Shown here: positions 28,336-38,522 of the stretch, piece after piece | Layout: every line of letters starts with the position of its first letter | Numbering within the stretch: the first letter of the stretch is position 1 | From: Pseudomonas lini | GTDB taxonomy: Bacteria; Pseudomonadota; Gammaproteobacteria; Pseudomonadales; Pseudomonadaceae | DNA length: 64,000 bases | NCBI RefSeq assembly: GCF_030812475.1 | Contig: NZ_JAUSSR010000006.1 | Location: 1-64,000 of the forward strand | Direction: 5' to 3' | Position numbers and translations under genes: made by a program | The notes under the pieces: model-generated | What the model saw: the letters and a program-made list of their open reading frames with translations, nothing else | What the model was told of the DNA's origin: nothing | The model's database searches: none

Positions 28336-28539
28336 CTACCACGGAACGTGGGACACCAGCTGGCCGCTGAAGAACCCCCAGGCAATCAAGCCGACGGTGA
28401 TGGCGGCCAGAGCGACACGAACACTCAAGGCAATGACGAGGCGGTTCGAGCTGCTGTCGTCCTTGACCAGAAAAAACAGGCCGCTGAACAGGCTGACAAC
28501 CGTGGCAATCAGCATCAGGACGATGGCTGCTTTGAGCAT
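28336..28539 (-). CDS. Twin-transmembrane DUF2909 small protein
   Basis: A 67-residue protein with two membrane helices (AAIVLMLIATVVSLFSGLFF and ALSVRVALAAITVGLIAWGF) joined by a short polar loop KDDSSSNR. This fits the DUF2909 family found beside cytochrome oxidase genes in gammaproteobacteria. It lies on the opposite strand, between coxC and the surf1-like gene. A role in oxidase assembly or stability is suggested only by this location. Confidence 0.85.
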   Translation of the reverse strand: MLKAAIVLMLIATVVSLFSGLFFLVKDDSSSNRLVIALSVRVALAAITVGLIAWGFFSGQLVSHVPW

Positions 28540-28609
28540 GGTGAAACTCCGGGGGAAAGGCGATGCACTTGAGTATAGCTATCGCGATTATCGACTTTCT
28601 GGCAATGCC

Positions 28610-29350
28610 ATGAAGCGCTTCCGGCCGGGCATCGTGCCGACCCTGGTGGTCGCGCTGTTGCTGCCCATGCTGGTTTCACTCGGGTTCTGGCAGTTGAGCC
28701 GGGGCGCGGAGAAAAGCGCGCTTTTGCAAAGCTATGCCGAACGCCGGCTCGCTGAACCGATGGCCAGTACCGAGTTGCAACACACCCAGGATCCGGCCTT
28801 CCGCCGCGTTCGCCTCCACGGCCAGTTCGATGCCGCGCACAGCCTGCTGCTGGATAACCGCCAGCGCGACGGCAAGGTCGGCGTCGAACTGCTGCAACCC
28901 TTTCAGGATCAGGCTACCGGACTGTGGCTGCTGGTCAATCGCGGCTGGCTGCCGTGGCCGGACCGGCGCACCCCACCGCAATTCATCACCCCCAAAGAGG
29001 CATTGAGTCTCGACGCCTGGGTCTATGTCTCCCCCGGCGCCACTTTTCAACTTCACGCCGACCCGAACGCCACGACCTGGCCACAGCTGGTGACCGCCGT
29101 CGAGCCGGCCAGGCTCTGGACCGCGCTGGACCGTGACGGTTTTGCCTATGAACTACGCGCAGAAAGCGGCCCCGCGACTTACCAGGCCGATTGGCCGGTG
29201 GTGGCCATGGGGCCGGAAAAGCATCTGGCTTATGCCGTGCAGTGGTTCGCGATGTCGATCGCCCTGTTCGGCCTGTATCTCTATCTCGGCTGGCACAACG
29301 CAAAGGAGAAACACCATGGGAGCGGCCATGAATCCACCCAACATGTCTGA
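28610..29350 (+). CDS. SURF1-family oxidase assembly protein
   Basis: A 246-residue Surf1 homologue assisting heme a insertion into subunit I. Two membrane helices bracket a periplasmic domain: VPTLVVALLLPMLVSLGFWQ at the start and AYAVQWFAMSIALFGLYLY at the end. The LGFWQLSRGAEK and LLVNRGWLPWPDRR motifs are typical. I chose the ATG at 28610; the longer open frame overlaps the repeat and DUF2909. The 3' end overlaps the next gene by 35 bases. Confidence 0.92.
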   Translation: MKRFRPGIVPTLVVALLLPMLVSLGFWQLSRGAEKSALLQSYAERRLAEPMASTELQHTQDPAFRRVRLHGQFDAAHSLLLDNRQRDGKVGVELLQPFQDQATGLWLLVNRGWLPWPDRRTPPQFITPKEALSLDAWVYVSPGATFQLHADPNATTWPQLVTAVEPARLWTALDRDGFAYELRAESGPATYQADWPVVAMGPEKHLAYAVQWFAMSIALFGLYLYLGWHNAKEKHHGSGHESTQHV

Positions 29351-29909
29351 GGCGAAAACCCCACCGAGTCGGCGTAAGGGTCGCTTACAGTTGTTACTGA
29401 TCCTGCTGGGGGTGATCGGCCCGATGATCCTTGCCACCGGCATGTACAAATTTCAGTTCTGGGTGCCGGAGGGCCGCAGTTATCACGGCGAGTTGATCGG
29501 CAACGGCCAGACCCGCGCGGACATCGGTGTGCAAGCGCAGGAGGAGCGCTGGCAGCTGCTGGTTACCGCCCCCAAGGCGTGTTCGGTCGATTGCCAGCAG
29601 CTGGTGTACCTGGCGCGGCAAGTCCAGATCGGCCTCGGCCGTGATGCCGGGCGCGCCAGTCACGCCCTGGCCGTGGCGCAACCGCTGAGCAGCGATTACG
29701 ACGCCAGGCTGACGCGCGAGTACCCGCAACTGCAACGCTACCCCATGGACCTGACGACTTTCAGCAAGACGGCCGGGGACGCAACCGTGCCGCAGCTGTG
29801 GATCATCGACCCTCACGGCAATCTGGTGCTGCGCTACGACCCCAAGGTCAAAGGCAAAGACCTGCTCAACGACCTGCGCCATCTATTGAAACTGTCGAAC
29901 ATCGGATAA
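29316..29909 (+). CDS. Membrane-anchored thioredoxin-fold-like protein with CxxxC (cox cluster)
   Basis: A 197-residue protein with one N-terminal membrane helix (LLLILLGVIGPMILATGMYK) and a periplasmic domain. C89 and C93 form CSVDC, the same CxxxC spacing as the copper site of Sco proteins (CPDIC in the SCO gene at 31883). TVPQLWIIDPHGNLVLRY resembles the late thioredoxin-fold strand of Sco. No clear third His ligand is visible. AAAGGAG lies seven bases before the ATG at 29316, which overlaps the surf1 end. It is probably an oxidase assembly factor; usually annotated as hypothetical. Confidence 0.75.
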   Translation: MGAAMNPPNMSEAKTPPSRRKGRLQLLLILLGVIGPMILATGMYKFQFWVPEGRSYHGELIGNGQTRADIGVQAQEERWQLLVTAPKACSVDCQQLVYLARQVQIGLGRDAGRASHALAVAQPLSSDYDARLTREYPQLQRYPMDLTTFSKTAGDATVPQLWIIDPHGNLVLRYDPKVKGKDLLNDLRHLLKLSNIG

Positions 29910-29919
29910 GGGCATCGTC

Positions 29920-30999
29920 ATGGCCAAACCTGGATTTCGCCTCGCGCTGTTTGCCACCTTGCTGGCACTGATTGTGGTGTTGCTCGGCGCCTATACCCGC
30001 CTGACCCACGCCGGCCTTGGCTGTCCGGACTGGCCGGGGTGCTACGGCTTTATCAGCGTGCCCAACAGCGAAGCCCAACTGGCCCATGCCGAGCTGCACT
30101 TTCCCGATGCGCCTGTCGAAGCCCACAAGGGCTGGAACGAGATGGTCCATCGCTACTTCGCCGGCACTCTCGGATTGTTGATCTCGGTGTTGGCCGGCCG
30201 TGCCTGGGTACATCGGCGTCATCCTGGGCAACCGGTGAAGTTGCCGCTGTTTTTATTAGCCGTGGTGATTGCCCAGGCGGCATTCGGCATGTGGACGGTG
30301 ACGCTCAAGCTCTGGCCGCAAGTGGTGACCGGGCACTTGCTCGGCGGCTTTGCGACCTTGAGCCTGTTGTTTCTGCTGACCTTGCGCCTGTCCGGCGTAT
30401 TGCCGGCGCTGACGGTACCGCGTCGGTTGCAGTACTGGGCGACCGCCGGGTTGCTACTGGTCATCGGACAGATCGCTCTCGGCGGCTGGGTCAGTTCCAA
30501 CTACGCGGCGGTAGCCTGCATCGACTTTCCGACTTGTCACGGGCAATGGTTGCCGCCTGCCGACTTTGCCAACGGCTTTCACCTGACTCAGCACATTGGC
30601 CCCAATTACCTCGGCGGACAACTGGACAGCGATGCCCGCACCGCGATTCACCTGACTCACCGTATCGGTGCCCTGCTGGTAACGCTGGTTTTGCTCGGGC
30701 TGGCATGGCAACTGAAGATGGTCGGCATGACGCGCCTGGCCGGGCTGGTACTGACAGCCCTCGCCGCACAAATCACCCTTGGTATCAGCAACGTGCTGTT
30801 TCACCTGCCACTGCCGGTGGCGGTCGCTCACAACGCCGGCGGCGCGGCACTCTTGCTGACATTGGTATTGGTCAACTATCACGCGCGGACCAGTCTGGTT
30901 CGGGTCAAGCAGCAAACCCCTGCACGCTGGCGCTTCAGCCCGCGTAGACATTCGGCCGGGCCCATAACAATAAAAGGAGAGATGCCATGGCGATTCTGA
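29920..30999 (+). CDS. ctaA: Heme A synthase (COX15/CtaA)
   Basis: A 359-residue inner-membrane enzyme oxidising the C8 methyl of heme O to give heme A for CoxA. About eight helices are present. The paired histidines are found in [39 protein letters not shown] and [11 protein letters not shown]. The CPDWPGCYG and [13 protein letters not shown] loops carry the conserved cysteine pairs. It sits ten bases after the previous gene, and its last 13 bases overlap cyoE. Confidence 0.95.
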   Translation: MAKPGFRLALFATLLALIVVLLGAYTRLTHAGLGCPDWPGCYGFISVPNSEAQLAHAELHFPDAPVEAHKGWNEMVHRYFAGTLGLLISVLAGRAWVHRRHPGQPVKLPLFLLAVVIAQAAFGMWTVTLKLWPQVVTGHLLGGFATLSLLFLLTLRLSGVLPALTVPRRLQYWATAGLLLVIGQIALGGWVSSNYAAVACIDFPTCHGQWLPPADFANGFHLTQHIGPNYLGGQLDSDARTAIHLTHRIGALLVTLVLLGLAWQLKMVGMTRLAGLVLTALAAQITLGISNVLFHLPLPVAVAHNAGGAALLLTLVLVNYHARTSLVRVKQQTPARWRFSPRRHSAGPITIKGEMPWRF

Positions 31000-31886
31000 C
31001 CGGCGAACGTCATCGCCAGGCAATCTGGCGCGACTACCTGGAGCTGACCAAGCCGAAAGTGGTGGTGCTGATGCTGATCACCTCGCTCGTCGGCATGTTC
31101 CTCGCGACCCGCGCAGGGGTGCCATGGACAGTGCTGGTGTTCGGCAACCTGGGGATCGCCCTGTGTGCCGGCGGTGCGGCGGCGGTCAACCACGTCGTGG
31201 ACCGCCGGATCGATGCGGTCATGGCGCGCACTCATAAACGGCCATTGGCCGAGGGCCGGGTATCACCGGCTGCCGCACTGACGTTTGCCCTGGTCCTTGC
31301 GGTGCTTGGCCAAGCCATTTTGCTCGCCTTCACCAACCCATTGACCGCGTGGCTGACCCTCGCGTCATTGCTCGGTTATGCCGTGGTCTACACCGGCTTC
31401 CTTAAACGCGCGACGCCGCAGAACATCGTCATCGGCGGACTGGCCGGCGCCGCCCCGCCCCTGCTCGGCTGGACCGCCGCCACCGGCCACGTCAGCGCCG
31501 AACCCCTGTTGCTGGTGCTGATCATCTTCGCCTGGACCCCGCCGCACTTCTGGGCCCTGGCCATTCACCGCAAAGAGGAGTACGCCAAAGCCGACATCCC
31601 GATGCTGCCGGTGACCCACGGCGAGCACTACACCAAGGTCCACATCCTGCTTTACACCTTTGCGCTGCTGGCCGTTAGCCTGATGCCTTATGTGATCCAC
31701 ATGAGCGGCATCCTCTACCTGATTTGCGCACTGGGCCTGGGCGCGAGGTTTCTGCAATGGGCCGTGGTGCTGTACCGTGGCACTCGGCCGCACGCGGCGA
31801 TCAACACCTTCAAGTACTCTATCTACTACTTGTTCCTGCTGTTTATCGCGCTGCTCGTAGACCACTACTTACTGTTGAACCTATGA
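30987..31886 (+). CDS. cyoE: Protoheme IX farnesyltransferase (heme O synthase)
   Basis: A 299-residue UbiA-superfamily prenyltransferase that converts heme B to heme O, the substrate of CtaA just upstream. Signature motifs are [19 protein letters not shown] (the Asp-rich site) and [40 protein letters not shown] gives the second conserved loop. Nine membrane helices are expected. The start at 30987 has AAAGGAGAG upstream, inside the end of ctaA. The stop overlaps the next ATG (ATGA). Confidence 0.97.
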   Translation: MAILTGERHRQAIWRDYLELTKPKVVVLMLITSLVGMFLATRAGVPWTVLVFGNLGIALCAGGAAAVNHVVDRRIDAVMARTHKRPLAEGRVSPAAALTFALVLAVLGQAILLAFTNPLTAWLTLASLLGYAVVYTGFLKRATPQNIVIGGLAGAAPPLLGWTAATGHVSAEPLLLVLIIFAWTPPHFWALAIHRKEEYAKADIPMLPVTHGEHYTKVHILLYTFALLAVSLMPYVIHMSGILYLICALGLGARFLQWAVVLYRGTRPHAAINTFKYSIYYLFLLFIALLVDHYLLLNL

Positions 31887-32518
31887 CTCGAACCCAGAAA
31901 ACCGTCTTCATCCTCGTCGCCCTGATCGCGCTGGTCCTGGGGCTGACCATCAACAAAGTCCTGTCCGGCAAAGGCCAAGGGGACCCGACGGCACTGATCG
32001 ATGCCGGGATCATCCTGCTGCCGCAAAGCCGCAACCTGCCGGATGTGACGATGACCGACCAGGACGGCAAGCCAGTGTCGGTCAACGAGCTCAAAGGCAA
32101 ATGGTCGCTGCTGTTCTTCGGCTACACCTTCTGCCCGGACATCTGCCCGACCACCCTCGCCCAGCTGCGCCAGATCAAGAGCGAACTGCCGCCTGAGGCC
32201 GTGGACAAGCTGCAGATCGTGCTGATCAGCGTCGACCCGAACCGCGACACGCCCAAGCAGCTCAAGCAATACCTGGGCTACTTCGATCCTCAATTCATAG
32301 GGCTGACGGCGTCATCGGTCGAAGACATTCAGAAGCTGGCCAATGCGGTGAGCATCCCGTTCATTCCGGCAGACACCAGCAAGCCCAATTACACCGTCGA
32401 TCACAGCGGCAATCTCGCGGTGATCGGGCCGGACGGGACGCAGCGCGGGTTTATTCGGGCGCCGTTGAATAATGTGAAGTTGGTAGCGCAGTTGCCGGTG
32501 ATGCTTAACCGCAAATAA
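31883..32518 (+). CDS. SCO1/SenC-family copper chaperone
   Basis: A 211-residue membrane-anchored thioredoxin-fold protein that loads or reduces the CuA site of CoxB. The copper ligands are C84 and C88 (FCPDICPTT) and H174 (YTVDHSGN), all present. One anchor helix ([15 protein letters not shown]) precedes the periplasmic domain. The four-base overlap with cyoE makes it the last gene of the oxidase cluster. A REPIN and a terminator follow. Confidence 0.95.
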   Translation: MTRTQKTVFILVALIALVLGLTINKVLSGKGQGDPTALIDAGIILLPQSRNLPDVTMTDQDGKPVSVNELKGKWSLLFFGYTFCPDICPTTLAQLRQIKSELPPEAVDKLQIVLISVDPNRDTPKQLKQYLGYFDPQFIGLTASSVEDIQKLANAVSIPFIPADTSKPNYTVDHSGNLAVIGPDGTQRGFIRAPLNNVKLVAQLPVMLNRK

Positions 32519-32533
32519 AAGCGCCACAAACCT

Positions 32534-32640
32534 CTGTAGGAGCGAGCCTGCTCGCGATGGTCGTTAACGATAACGCTGGAGGCCTGACACCCCGCGTTAT
32601 CGTTGGCGACCATCGCGAGCGGGCTCGCTCCCACAGGGGG
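32534..32640. repeat. REPIN
   Basis: CTGTAGGAGCGAGCCTGCTC faces GAGCGGGCTCGCTCCCACAG around inner arms GATGGTCGTTAACGATAACG and CGTTATCGTTGGCGACCATC. It lies after the SCO gene. Confidence 0.85.
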
Positions 32641-32655
32641 CCGTGTTTCAGGCAT

Positions 32656-32690
32656 AAAAAAATGGGGCGCATTCAATGCGCCCCATTTTT
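32656..32690. terminator. Bidirectional intrinsic terminator between SCO gene and metQ
   Basis: The stem AATGGGGCGCATT / AATGCGCCCCATT is flanked by A and T runs, so it can stop transcripts from both convergent units. Confidence 0.92.
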
Positions 32691-32705
32691 CGTTAAAGCC
32701 TCAGA

Positions 32706-33479
32706 TCAGAACGCCGGCACTACCGCGCCTTTGTACTTCTCGAGAATGAAGGCTTTCACTTCTGGGCTGTGCAAGGCAGCGACCAGCTTCTTCATCGCTT
32801 CGCTGTCCTTGTCGTCCGGACGAGATACCAGGATGTTCACGTACGGCGAATCGCTGCCTTCGATAACCAGCGCATCCTTGGCCGGATCGAGCTTGGCCTC
32901 CAAGGCGTAGTTGGTGTTGATCAGCGCCAGGTCGACCTGGGTCAGCACGCGGGGGATGGTCGCGGCTTCCAGTTCGCGAAATTTCAGGTCCTTGGTGTTT
33001 TCGGTAATGTCCTTCACAGTCGACAGGATGTTGTTCGAATCCTTCAACTTGATCAGGCCGGCCTTCGCCAGCAGCAACAGCGCACGGCCGCCATTGGTGG
33101 CATCGTTCGGGATCACTACGTTGGCGCCGCCTGGCAGTTCGGTCAGCGCCTTGTACTTGCTGGAGTAGGCACCCAATGGCTCCAGGTGGACGCCGGTCAC
33201 GGCCACCAGGTTGGTGGTCTTGGCCTTGTTGAATTCATCGAGGTACGGCTGGTGCTGGAAGAAGTTGGCGTCCAGACGCTTCTCGGCCACCTGCACGTTC
33301 GGCTGGATGTAGTCGGTGAACACCTTGACCCTCAGGTCCACGCCTTCCTTGGCCAGGGCCGGTTTGACGAATTCGAGGATTTCCGCGTGCGGGACCGGGG
33401 TGGCAGCAACGGTCAGTGTGTCGGCAGCGTGGGCGGAAAAGGCTGCAACGGCAGCGAATGCGGCGAGTAGTTTTTTCAT
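32706..33479 (-). CDS. metQ: Methionine ABC transporter substrate-binding protein
   Basis: A 257-residue NlpA-family binding protein with a signal peptide (MKKLLAAFAAVAAFSAHA). It has no lipobox cysteine, so it is probably free in the periplasm. Family marks are VAATPVPHAEILEFVKP, ANFFQHQPYLDEFN and NDATNGGRALLLLAKAGLI. It would capture methionine (D or L) for MetNI. It is the last gene of metN-metI-metQ, 76 bases after metI, and ends at a strong terminator. Confidence 0.95.
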   Translation of the reverse strand: MKKLLAAFAAVAAFSAHAADTLTVAATPVPHAEILEFVKPALAKEGVDLRVKVFTDYIQPNVQVAEKRLDANFFQHQPYLDEFNKAKTTNLVAVTGVHLEPLGAYSSKYKALTELPGGANVVIPNDATNGGRALLLLAKAGLIKLKDSNNILSTVKDITENTKDLKFRELEAATIPRVLTQVDLALINTNYALEAKLDPAKDALVIEGSDSPYVNILVSRPDDKDSEAMKKLVAALHSPEVKAFILEKYKGAVVPAF

Positions 33480-33555
33480 TCAGCTAACTCCATGTGAGAC
33501 GCCTGTCTTCGGCGCCTGCCAGCGAATGGCCGGCTCATGCATTTAATTAAAAAGC

Positions 33556-34230
33556 TTATTTACGAGAAAAGTGTACGACCAGCTTGTCGCCAACGGTTTG
33601 TAGCACTTGCACCAGCACCAGCAGCAACACCACGGTGACCACCATCACATCGGTCTGGAAACGCTGGTAACCGAAACGGATCGCCAGATCGCCCAGGCCG
33701 CCAGCGCCAACCACACCGGCCATCGCCGTGTAGGACACCAGGGTAATGGCCGTTACGGTAATCGCCGCGAAGATGCCCGGGCGAGCTTCCGGCAGCAAAG
33801 CATTGGTGATGATCTGCCGCGTCGTCGCGCCCATCGCCTGAGTCGCCTCGATGATGCCGCGATCCACTTCACGCAAAGCGGTTTCCACCAGTCGCGCGAA
33901 GAACGGCGTGGCGCCTACCACCAGCGGTGGAATCGCACCGGCGACCCCCAGCGAAGTGCCGGTGATCAATACCGTGAACGGAATCATCACGATCAACAGA
34001 ATGATGAACGGCAGCGAACGCAGGATGTTCACCACCAGCGACAACATTGCATAGACGCCCTTGGCTTCCAGCAATTGACGCGGGCTGCAGAGGAACAGCA
34101 ATACGCCCAACGGCAGGCCCAGCAGCACGGTGAACAACAGCGAACCGAAGAGCATCAGCAAGGTATCGCCGGTGGCCAGCCAGATCTCGAACCAGTCGAT
34201 ATTGGCGAAGAAACTTGTCAGGACTTCCAT
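33556..34230 (-). CDS. metI: Methionine ABC transporter permease
   Basis: A 224-residue inner-membrane permease with five helices. The cytoplasmic EAA-type loop that docks to the ATPase reads ATQAMGATTRQIITNALLPEA. The TLLMLFGSLLFTVLLGLPLG start and SYTAMAGVVGAGGLGDLAIRFGY end are typical of MetI. Its ATG overlaps the metN stop by one base. Confidence 0.96.
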   Translation of the reverse strand: MEVLTSFFANIDWFEIWLATGDTLLMLFGSLLFTVLLGLPLGVLLFLCSPRQLLEAKGVYAMLSLVVNILRSLPFIILLIVMIPFTVLITGTSLGVAGAIPPLVVGATPFFARLVETALREVDRGIIEATQAMGATTRQIITNALLPEARPGIFAAITVTAITLVSYTAMAGVVGAGGLGDLAIRFGYQRFQTDVMVVTVVLLLVLVQVLQTVGDKLVVHFSRK

Positions 34231-35237
34231 TAGCGCAGGACCTCCATGTGGACGTCGGCTGCGGTGAAGTGAGCGAACGCCGCTTCCATGTCGCCGCCGG
34301 TCACGGCCAGGGTCAATTGCCCGTAGGGAACGTCTTTGATGCGGTCGATGCGCCCGGCCAGGATGCTGTAGTCGACACCGGTTTCCCGAGCGACGGTCCC
34401 CAGCAATGGCGCGTAGGTCGCTTCGCCCTGGAAGGTCAGGCGCACGATGCGACCCGGTACGTGAGCGAAATCATCGCGCTGTTCACTTTCATCGATCTGC
34501 TCGTCTTCTTGCACAAAGCGTTTGGTCGTCGGGTGCTTGGGATGCAGGAACACCTCGGCCACCGAACCTTGCTCGACGATCACCCCGGCGTCCATCACCG
34601 CCACCTGGTCACAAACCCGGCGGATCACGTCCATTTCGTGGGTAATCAGAACGATGGTCAACTTCAGCTCGCGATTGATCTCGGCCAGCAATTGCAGGAC
34701 CGATGCGGTGGTCTGCGGGTCAAGAGCGCTGGTCGCCTCGTCGCACAGCAGGATTTTCGGCTTGGTTGCCAAGGCACGGGCGATGCCGACGCGCTGCTTC
34801 TGGCCGCCAGACAATTGCGCCGGGTACTTTTTCGCGTGGTCCGACAAGCCCACTCGCGCCAGCAATTCGGCCACACGCCGATCGATCTCGGTGCGGGACA
34901 GTTCACCGGCCAGCGTCAGTGGCAGCGCGACGTTGTCGGCCACGGTCTTGGACGCGAGCAGGTTGAAGTGCTGGAAAATCATCCCAACCTGCTGACGGAA
35001 GCGCCGCAGGCTGTTGGCATCAAGCGCGGTGACTTCTTCGCCATCGACAAAGATCTTGCCGCCGCTGGAGTTTTCCAGGCGATTGATCAAGCGCAGCAGG
35101 GTACTTTTTCCCGCGCCGGAGTGGCCGATCAGGCCGAATACCTGACCGTTTTCAATCGTCAGACTGGTCGGGTGCAGGGCGGGAATATCCTTACCGGCGA
35201 CGCGGTAGGTTTTGTGGACGTTTTGAAACTCGATCAC
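34230..35237 (-). CDS. metN: Methionine ABC transporter ATP-binding protein
   Basis: A 335-residue ATPase with Walker [10 protein letters not shown], the signature [15 protein letters not shown], Walker [13 protein letters not shown] and the switch histidine in [15 protein letters not shown]. The C-terminal part (about 245-335) is the NIL domain that binds methionine and inhibits transport when the cell is replete. No S-box riboswitch is visible in the 271-base gap upstream that it shares with katE. Confidence 0.96.
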   Translation of the reverse strand: MIEFQNVHKTYRVAGKDIPALHPTSLTIENGQVFGLIGHSGAGKSTLLRLINRLENSSGGKIFVDGEEVTALDANSLRRFRQQVGMIFQHFNLLASKTVADNVALPLTLAGELSRTEIDRRVAELLARVGLSDHAKKYPAQLSGGQKQRVGIARALATKPKILLCDEATSALDPQTTASVLQLLAEINRELKLTIVLITHEMDVIRRVCDQVAVMDAGVIVEQGSVAEVFLHPKHPTTKRFVQEDEQIDESEQRDDFAHVPGRIVRLTFQGEATYAPLLGTVARETGVDYSILAGRIDRIKDVPYGQLTLAVTGGDMEAAFAHFTAADVHMEVLR

Positions 35238-35508
35238 GTAGCGAACCTTGTGGGGCGCGTTAGAAAAGGATCAGCGGATAGCCGGGCGCGCATTTTAGCC
35301 TGTCTGTATAGAGGTTCTTAGCATTTATTTCGCTTTCATCCTGTCATTTGGCAATAACGCGATCAAAGGTAAGAAAAAAGGAACGGCTAAAAATGTCACC
35401 AGTCACTAATTAAGCAACTCGAAAACGCCCCCGGTAGCCGTGCCTGGGGATATCGCCCAAGAGTCCTGGTTACGACGGACGGGAATTGAAACGAGGAGTT
35501 TACGACTG

Positions 35509-37650
35509 ATGAGCACTAAAAAGCCTGCCGCCCCCAAAAGCGCACTGGCCGGGACCGATACCCTGGACCGCGGCAACACCAACGCCAAGCTCGAAAGCCT
35601 GGAAAAATTCCGCTCCGATGCCACTGAACAGGCCCTGCGCACCAATCAGGGGGTGAAGGTCTCGGACAACCAGAACACGTTGAAAGTCGGCGACCGCGGG
35701 CCGTCGTTGCTGGAAGACTTCATCATGCGTGAAAAGATCACGCATTTTGACCATGAGCGCATTCCCGAACGCATCGTGCATGCCCGCGGGACCGGTGCCC
35801 ATGGTTACTTTCAGTCATACGAAAACCATTCGGTGCTGACCAAGGCCGGCTTTCTGCAAGACCCCGCCAAACAGACCCCGGTGTTCGTGCGCTTTTCCAC
35901 GGTGCAGGGCCCTCGCGGGTCGGGCGATACCGTGCGCGACGTACGGGGTTTCGCCGTGAAGTTCTTCACCGACGAAGGCAACTTCGACCTGGTGGGCAAC
36001 AACATGCCGGTGTTCTTCATTCAGGATGCCATCAAGTTTCCGGATTTCGTGCACGCGGTGAAACCCGAGCCCCACAACGAGATTCCCACCGGCGGTTCGG
36101 CTCACGACACATTCTGGGACTTCGTATCGCTGGTACCGGAATCGGCGCACATGGTGATGTGGGCCATGTCTGACCGGGCGATTCCGAAGAGCCTGCGCAG
36201 CATGCAGGGTTTTGGCGTGCACACCTTCCGCCTGATCAACGCTGAAGGTAAATCGCGCTTCGTCAAATTCCACTGGCGCCCTGCCGCCGGGACCTGCTCG
36301 TTGGTTTGGGATGAAGCGCAGAAGCTCGCCGGCAAAGATACCGACTACCATCGTCGCGATCTGTGGGAGTCGATCGAGATGGGCGATTACCCGGAATGGG
36401 AGCTGGGCGTGCAGGTAGTCGAAGAGGAAAACGAGCACACCTTCGATTTCGACTTGCTCGACCCGACCAAGATCATTCCTGAAGAAACCGTACCGATTAC
36501 CCCGCTGGGTAAAATGGTGCTCAACCGCAACCCGGACAACTTCTTCGCCGAAACCGAGCAGGTCGCGTTCTGTCCCGGGCATATCGTGCCGGGAATCGAC
36601 TTCTCCAACGATCCACTGCTGCAAGGGCGACTGTTTTCCTACACCGATACGCAGATCAGCCGACTTGGTGGACCGAATTTTCACGAGATCCCGATCAACC
36701 GTCCGGTTGCACCCTTCCACAATGGTCAGCGGGATGCGCTACACCGCACCACCATCGACAGGGGCCGTGCCTCCTACGAGCCGAACTCCATTGACGGCGG
36801 CTGGCCGAAAGAAACCCCGCCCGCCGCACAAGACGGTGGCTTCGAAACCCATCCGGAGCGCATCGATGCGAACAAGATCCGCCAGCGCAGCGAATCGTTC
36901 GGCGACCACTTCTCCCAGGCGCGGCTGTTCTTTCACAGCATGAGCAAGCACGAGCAAGAGCACATCATTGCCGCTTACAGCTTTGAATTGGGCAAGGTCG
37001 AGCGTGAGCACATCCGCGCGCGGGAGGTGAATGAGATCCTTGCCAACATCGATCTGGAGCTGGCCAAGCGCGTCGCGCAGAACCTTGGCCTGCCAGCGCC
37101 GAAAGCCGGAACGGTCGATGTACCGAAAATTTCCCTGGATCGCTCGCCGGCCTTGAGCCAGGCCAACTTGCTGCCGGGCGATATCAAGACTCGAAAAGTC
37201 GCGATCCTGGCGGCCAATGGCGTCGACGGTGCGGCGATCGATGCGATGAAAGCGGCGTTGAAGGCTGAAGGCGCACACGCAAAACTGCTCGGCCCTACGT
37301 CGGCACCGGTGACAACTGCCGATGGCAAGGCGCTGCCGGTGGATGCGTCGATGGAAGGTTTGCCATCTATCGCGTTCGATGCGGTATTCGTGCCCGGTGG
37401 CGCGGCGTCGATCAAGGCGTTGAGCACTGATGGCGTGGCGTTGCATTACCTGCTTGAGGCATACAAACACTTGAAGGCGATTGCGTTGCATGGCGAGGCC
37501 AAGCAGTTGCTGGATGTGTTGAAGCTGGAGGTGGATGCGGGATTGATCGTGGAGAAGGATGCCGCCAAGTTGACCAAGCCGTTTTTTGCCGCGATCGGGC
37601 AGCATCGGGTGTGGGATCGGGAGCCTAAGGCCAAGGCGATTCCGGCTTAA
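35509..37650 (+). CDS. katE: Large-subunit (HPII-type) catalase
   Basis: A 713-residue monofunctional heme catalase removing hydrogen peroxide. The catalytic His is H91 ([10 protein letters not shown]) and Asn is N164 (VGNNMPVFF). The heme-ligand Tyr is Y378 in [13 protein letters not shown]. The C-terminal 150 residues form the flavodoxin/PfpI-like domain typical of large catalases ([20 protein letters not shown]). I chose the ATG at 35509, preceded by GAGGAG. In related bacteria katE is RpoS-dependent. A REPIN follows. Confidence 0.97.
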   Translation: MSTKKPAAPKSALAGTDTLDRGNTNAKLESLEKFRSDATEQALRTNQGVKVSDNQNTLKVGDRGPSLLEDFIMREKITHFDHERIPERIVHARGTGAHGYFQSYENHSVLTKAGFLQDPAKQTPVFVRFSTVQGPRGSGDTVRDVRGFAVKFFTDEGNFDLVGNNMPVFFIQDAIKFPDFVHAVKPEPHNEIPTGGSAHDTFWDFVSLVPESAHMVMWAMSDRAIPKSLRSMQGFGVHTFRLINAEGKSRFVKFHWRPAAGTCSLVWDEAQKLAGKDTDYHRRDLWESIEMGDYPEWELGVQVVEEENEHTFDFDLLDPTKIIPEETVPITPLGKMVLNRNPDNFFAETEQVAFCPGHIVPGIDFSNDPLLQGRLFSYTDTQISRLGGPNFHEIPINRPVAPFHNGQRDALHRTTIDRGRASYEPNSIDGGWPKETPPAAQDGGFETHPERIDANKIRQRSESFGDHFSQARLFFHSMSKHEQEHIIAAYSFELGKVEREHIRAREVNEILANIDLELAKRVAQNLGLPAPKAGTVDVPKISLDRSPALSQANLLPGDIKTRKVAILAANGVDGAAIDAMKAALKAEGAHAKLLGPTSAPVTTADGKALPVDASMEGLPSIAFDAVFVPGGAASIKALSTDGVALHYLLEAYKHLKAIALHGEAKQLLDVLKLEVDAGLIVEKDAAKLTKPFFAAIGQHRVWDREPKAKAIPA

Positions 37651-37674
37651 GGTTTTGTATCGATAGAGAGGACG

Positions 37675-37766
37675 CCTTCGCGAGCAGGCTCGCTCCCACA
37701 ATGATTGGGTTGACCACCTATCTGTGGTCACCCCATAACCTGTGGGAGCGAGCCTGCTCGCGAAGC
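37675..37766. repeat. REPIN (TTCGCGAGCAGGCTCGCTCCCAC type)
   Basis: CTTCGCGAGCAGGCTCGCTC faces GAGCGAGCCTGCTCGCGAAG as a perfect inverse, with a linker containing GGTTGACCACC / GGTGGTC-like arms. It lies between convergent katE and the lipoprotein gene. Confidence 0.88.
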
Positions 37767-37768
37767 TT

Positions 37769-38485
37769 TTAGGGCTTACGCGGGCTCAGAACGATCTGCG
37801 CCGGAATGTTACGCAAAATCTGCTTTTCCAGATTCAGATCAAACCCCGAATCCAGCTTCTTCACCCGCTTGGTCAGCAAGGTGGCCAACCAGGGATAATC
37901 CTGGGTGCGCGGCGCCTGAATGCTGACGTCGCACTGATAATTCACCACATCGGCTGCGATGGCATCCAGTTGCCGACGAAGTTTTGTCATGTCCGTAAGG
38001 TTAAGCGCCACCGTGGTGCTTTCCGCCGTCGGGTCGATGACTTTGGCCTGCGGCTTGGCTTCGGCCGCCATGAGCGCCGCTTCAGCCCTGTCCAGCTCCG
38101 CTTTGCGGGCATTGACGATCGCGTTGTTGACCCCACCGGTCAGCGCTGGAGCCTTGGGCATCAACACCCGGGCGCGACTCAGGGCAGTGGCGGCAGCGTT
38201 CACATCACCTTTTTGCAGCACGATCTGGCTGCGGCGCAGATAGGCTTCGGCCAGTTGGCGCTGATATTGCTCAAGGGACTGATCGTTGGGCGACTCGGCC
38301 TGCAAGGCGGCCAGCTGACCTTCCGCAGTGGCCAATTCGCTGCTGGCGAGGCTTTGTTCCAGCTGTGCAATGGCCGTTGCCCGGGCATCGGTAGGCTCGG
38401 TGGCCGCCGGTGGCGTGCTTTGGCAAGCGCCCAGCAGCAAGGAAAATGCGACAAGGAGCAGATAACGGGAGGCGAACGGCTTCAT
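37769..38485 (-). CDS. Putative lipoprotein with helical/TPR-like repeats
   Basis: A 238-residue lipoprotein (lipobox LLLGACQS). Residues 35-150 are alanine- and glutamine-rich helices (AIAQLEQSLASSELATAEGQ, QYQRQLAEAYLRRSQIVLQK) reminiscent of tetratricopeptide repeats. The C-terminal part has LDAIAADVVNYQCDVSI and YPWLATLLTKRVKKLD. I recall its gene as a conserved neighbour of the znu genes in Pseudomonas, next to metNIQ in P. aeruginosa. It lies 37 bases after znuB. Function unknown; an outer-membrane role is possible. Confidence 0.8.
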   Translation of the reverse strand: MKPFASRYLLLVAFSLLLGACQSTPPAATEPTDARATAIAQLEQSLASSELATAEGQLAALQAESPNDQSLEQYQRQLAEAYLRRSQIVLQKGDVNAAATALSRARVLMPKAPALTGGVNNAIVNARKAELDRAEAALMAAEAKPQAKVIDPTAESTTVALNLTDMTKLRRQLDAIAADVVNYQCDVSIQAPRTQDYPWLATLLTKRVKKLDSGFDLNLEKQILRNIPAQIVLSPRKP

Positions 38486-38522
38486 TCCTGCGACTCTCTA
38501 TTTGCGCAAAAAACGAGCAAGT

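Noticed and set aside
28336..28620. Upstream extension of the surf1-like gene to 28316
   Set aside because: The extra codons are antisense to a well-supported DUF2909 gene and lack Surf1 similarity; the ATG at 28610 begins the membrane anchor.
35238..35508. S-box or other methionine riboswitch before metN
   Set aside because: No conserved SAM-riboswitch pattern or terminator/antiterminator pair is visible on the reverse strand; pseudomonads do not usually regulate metN this way.
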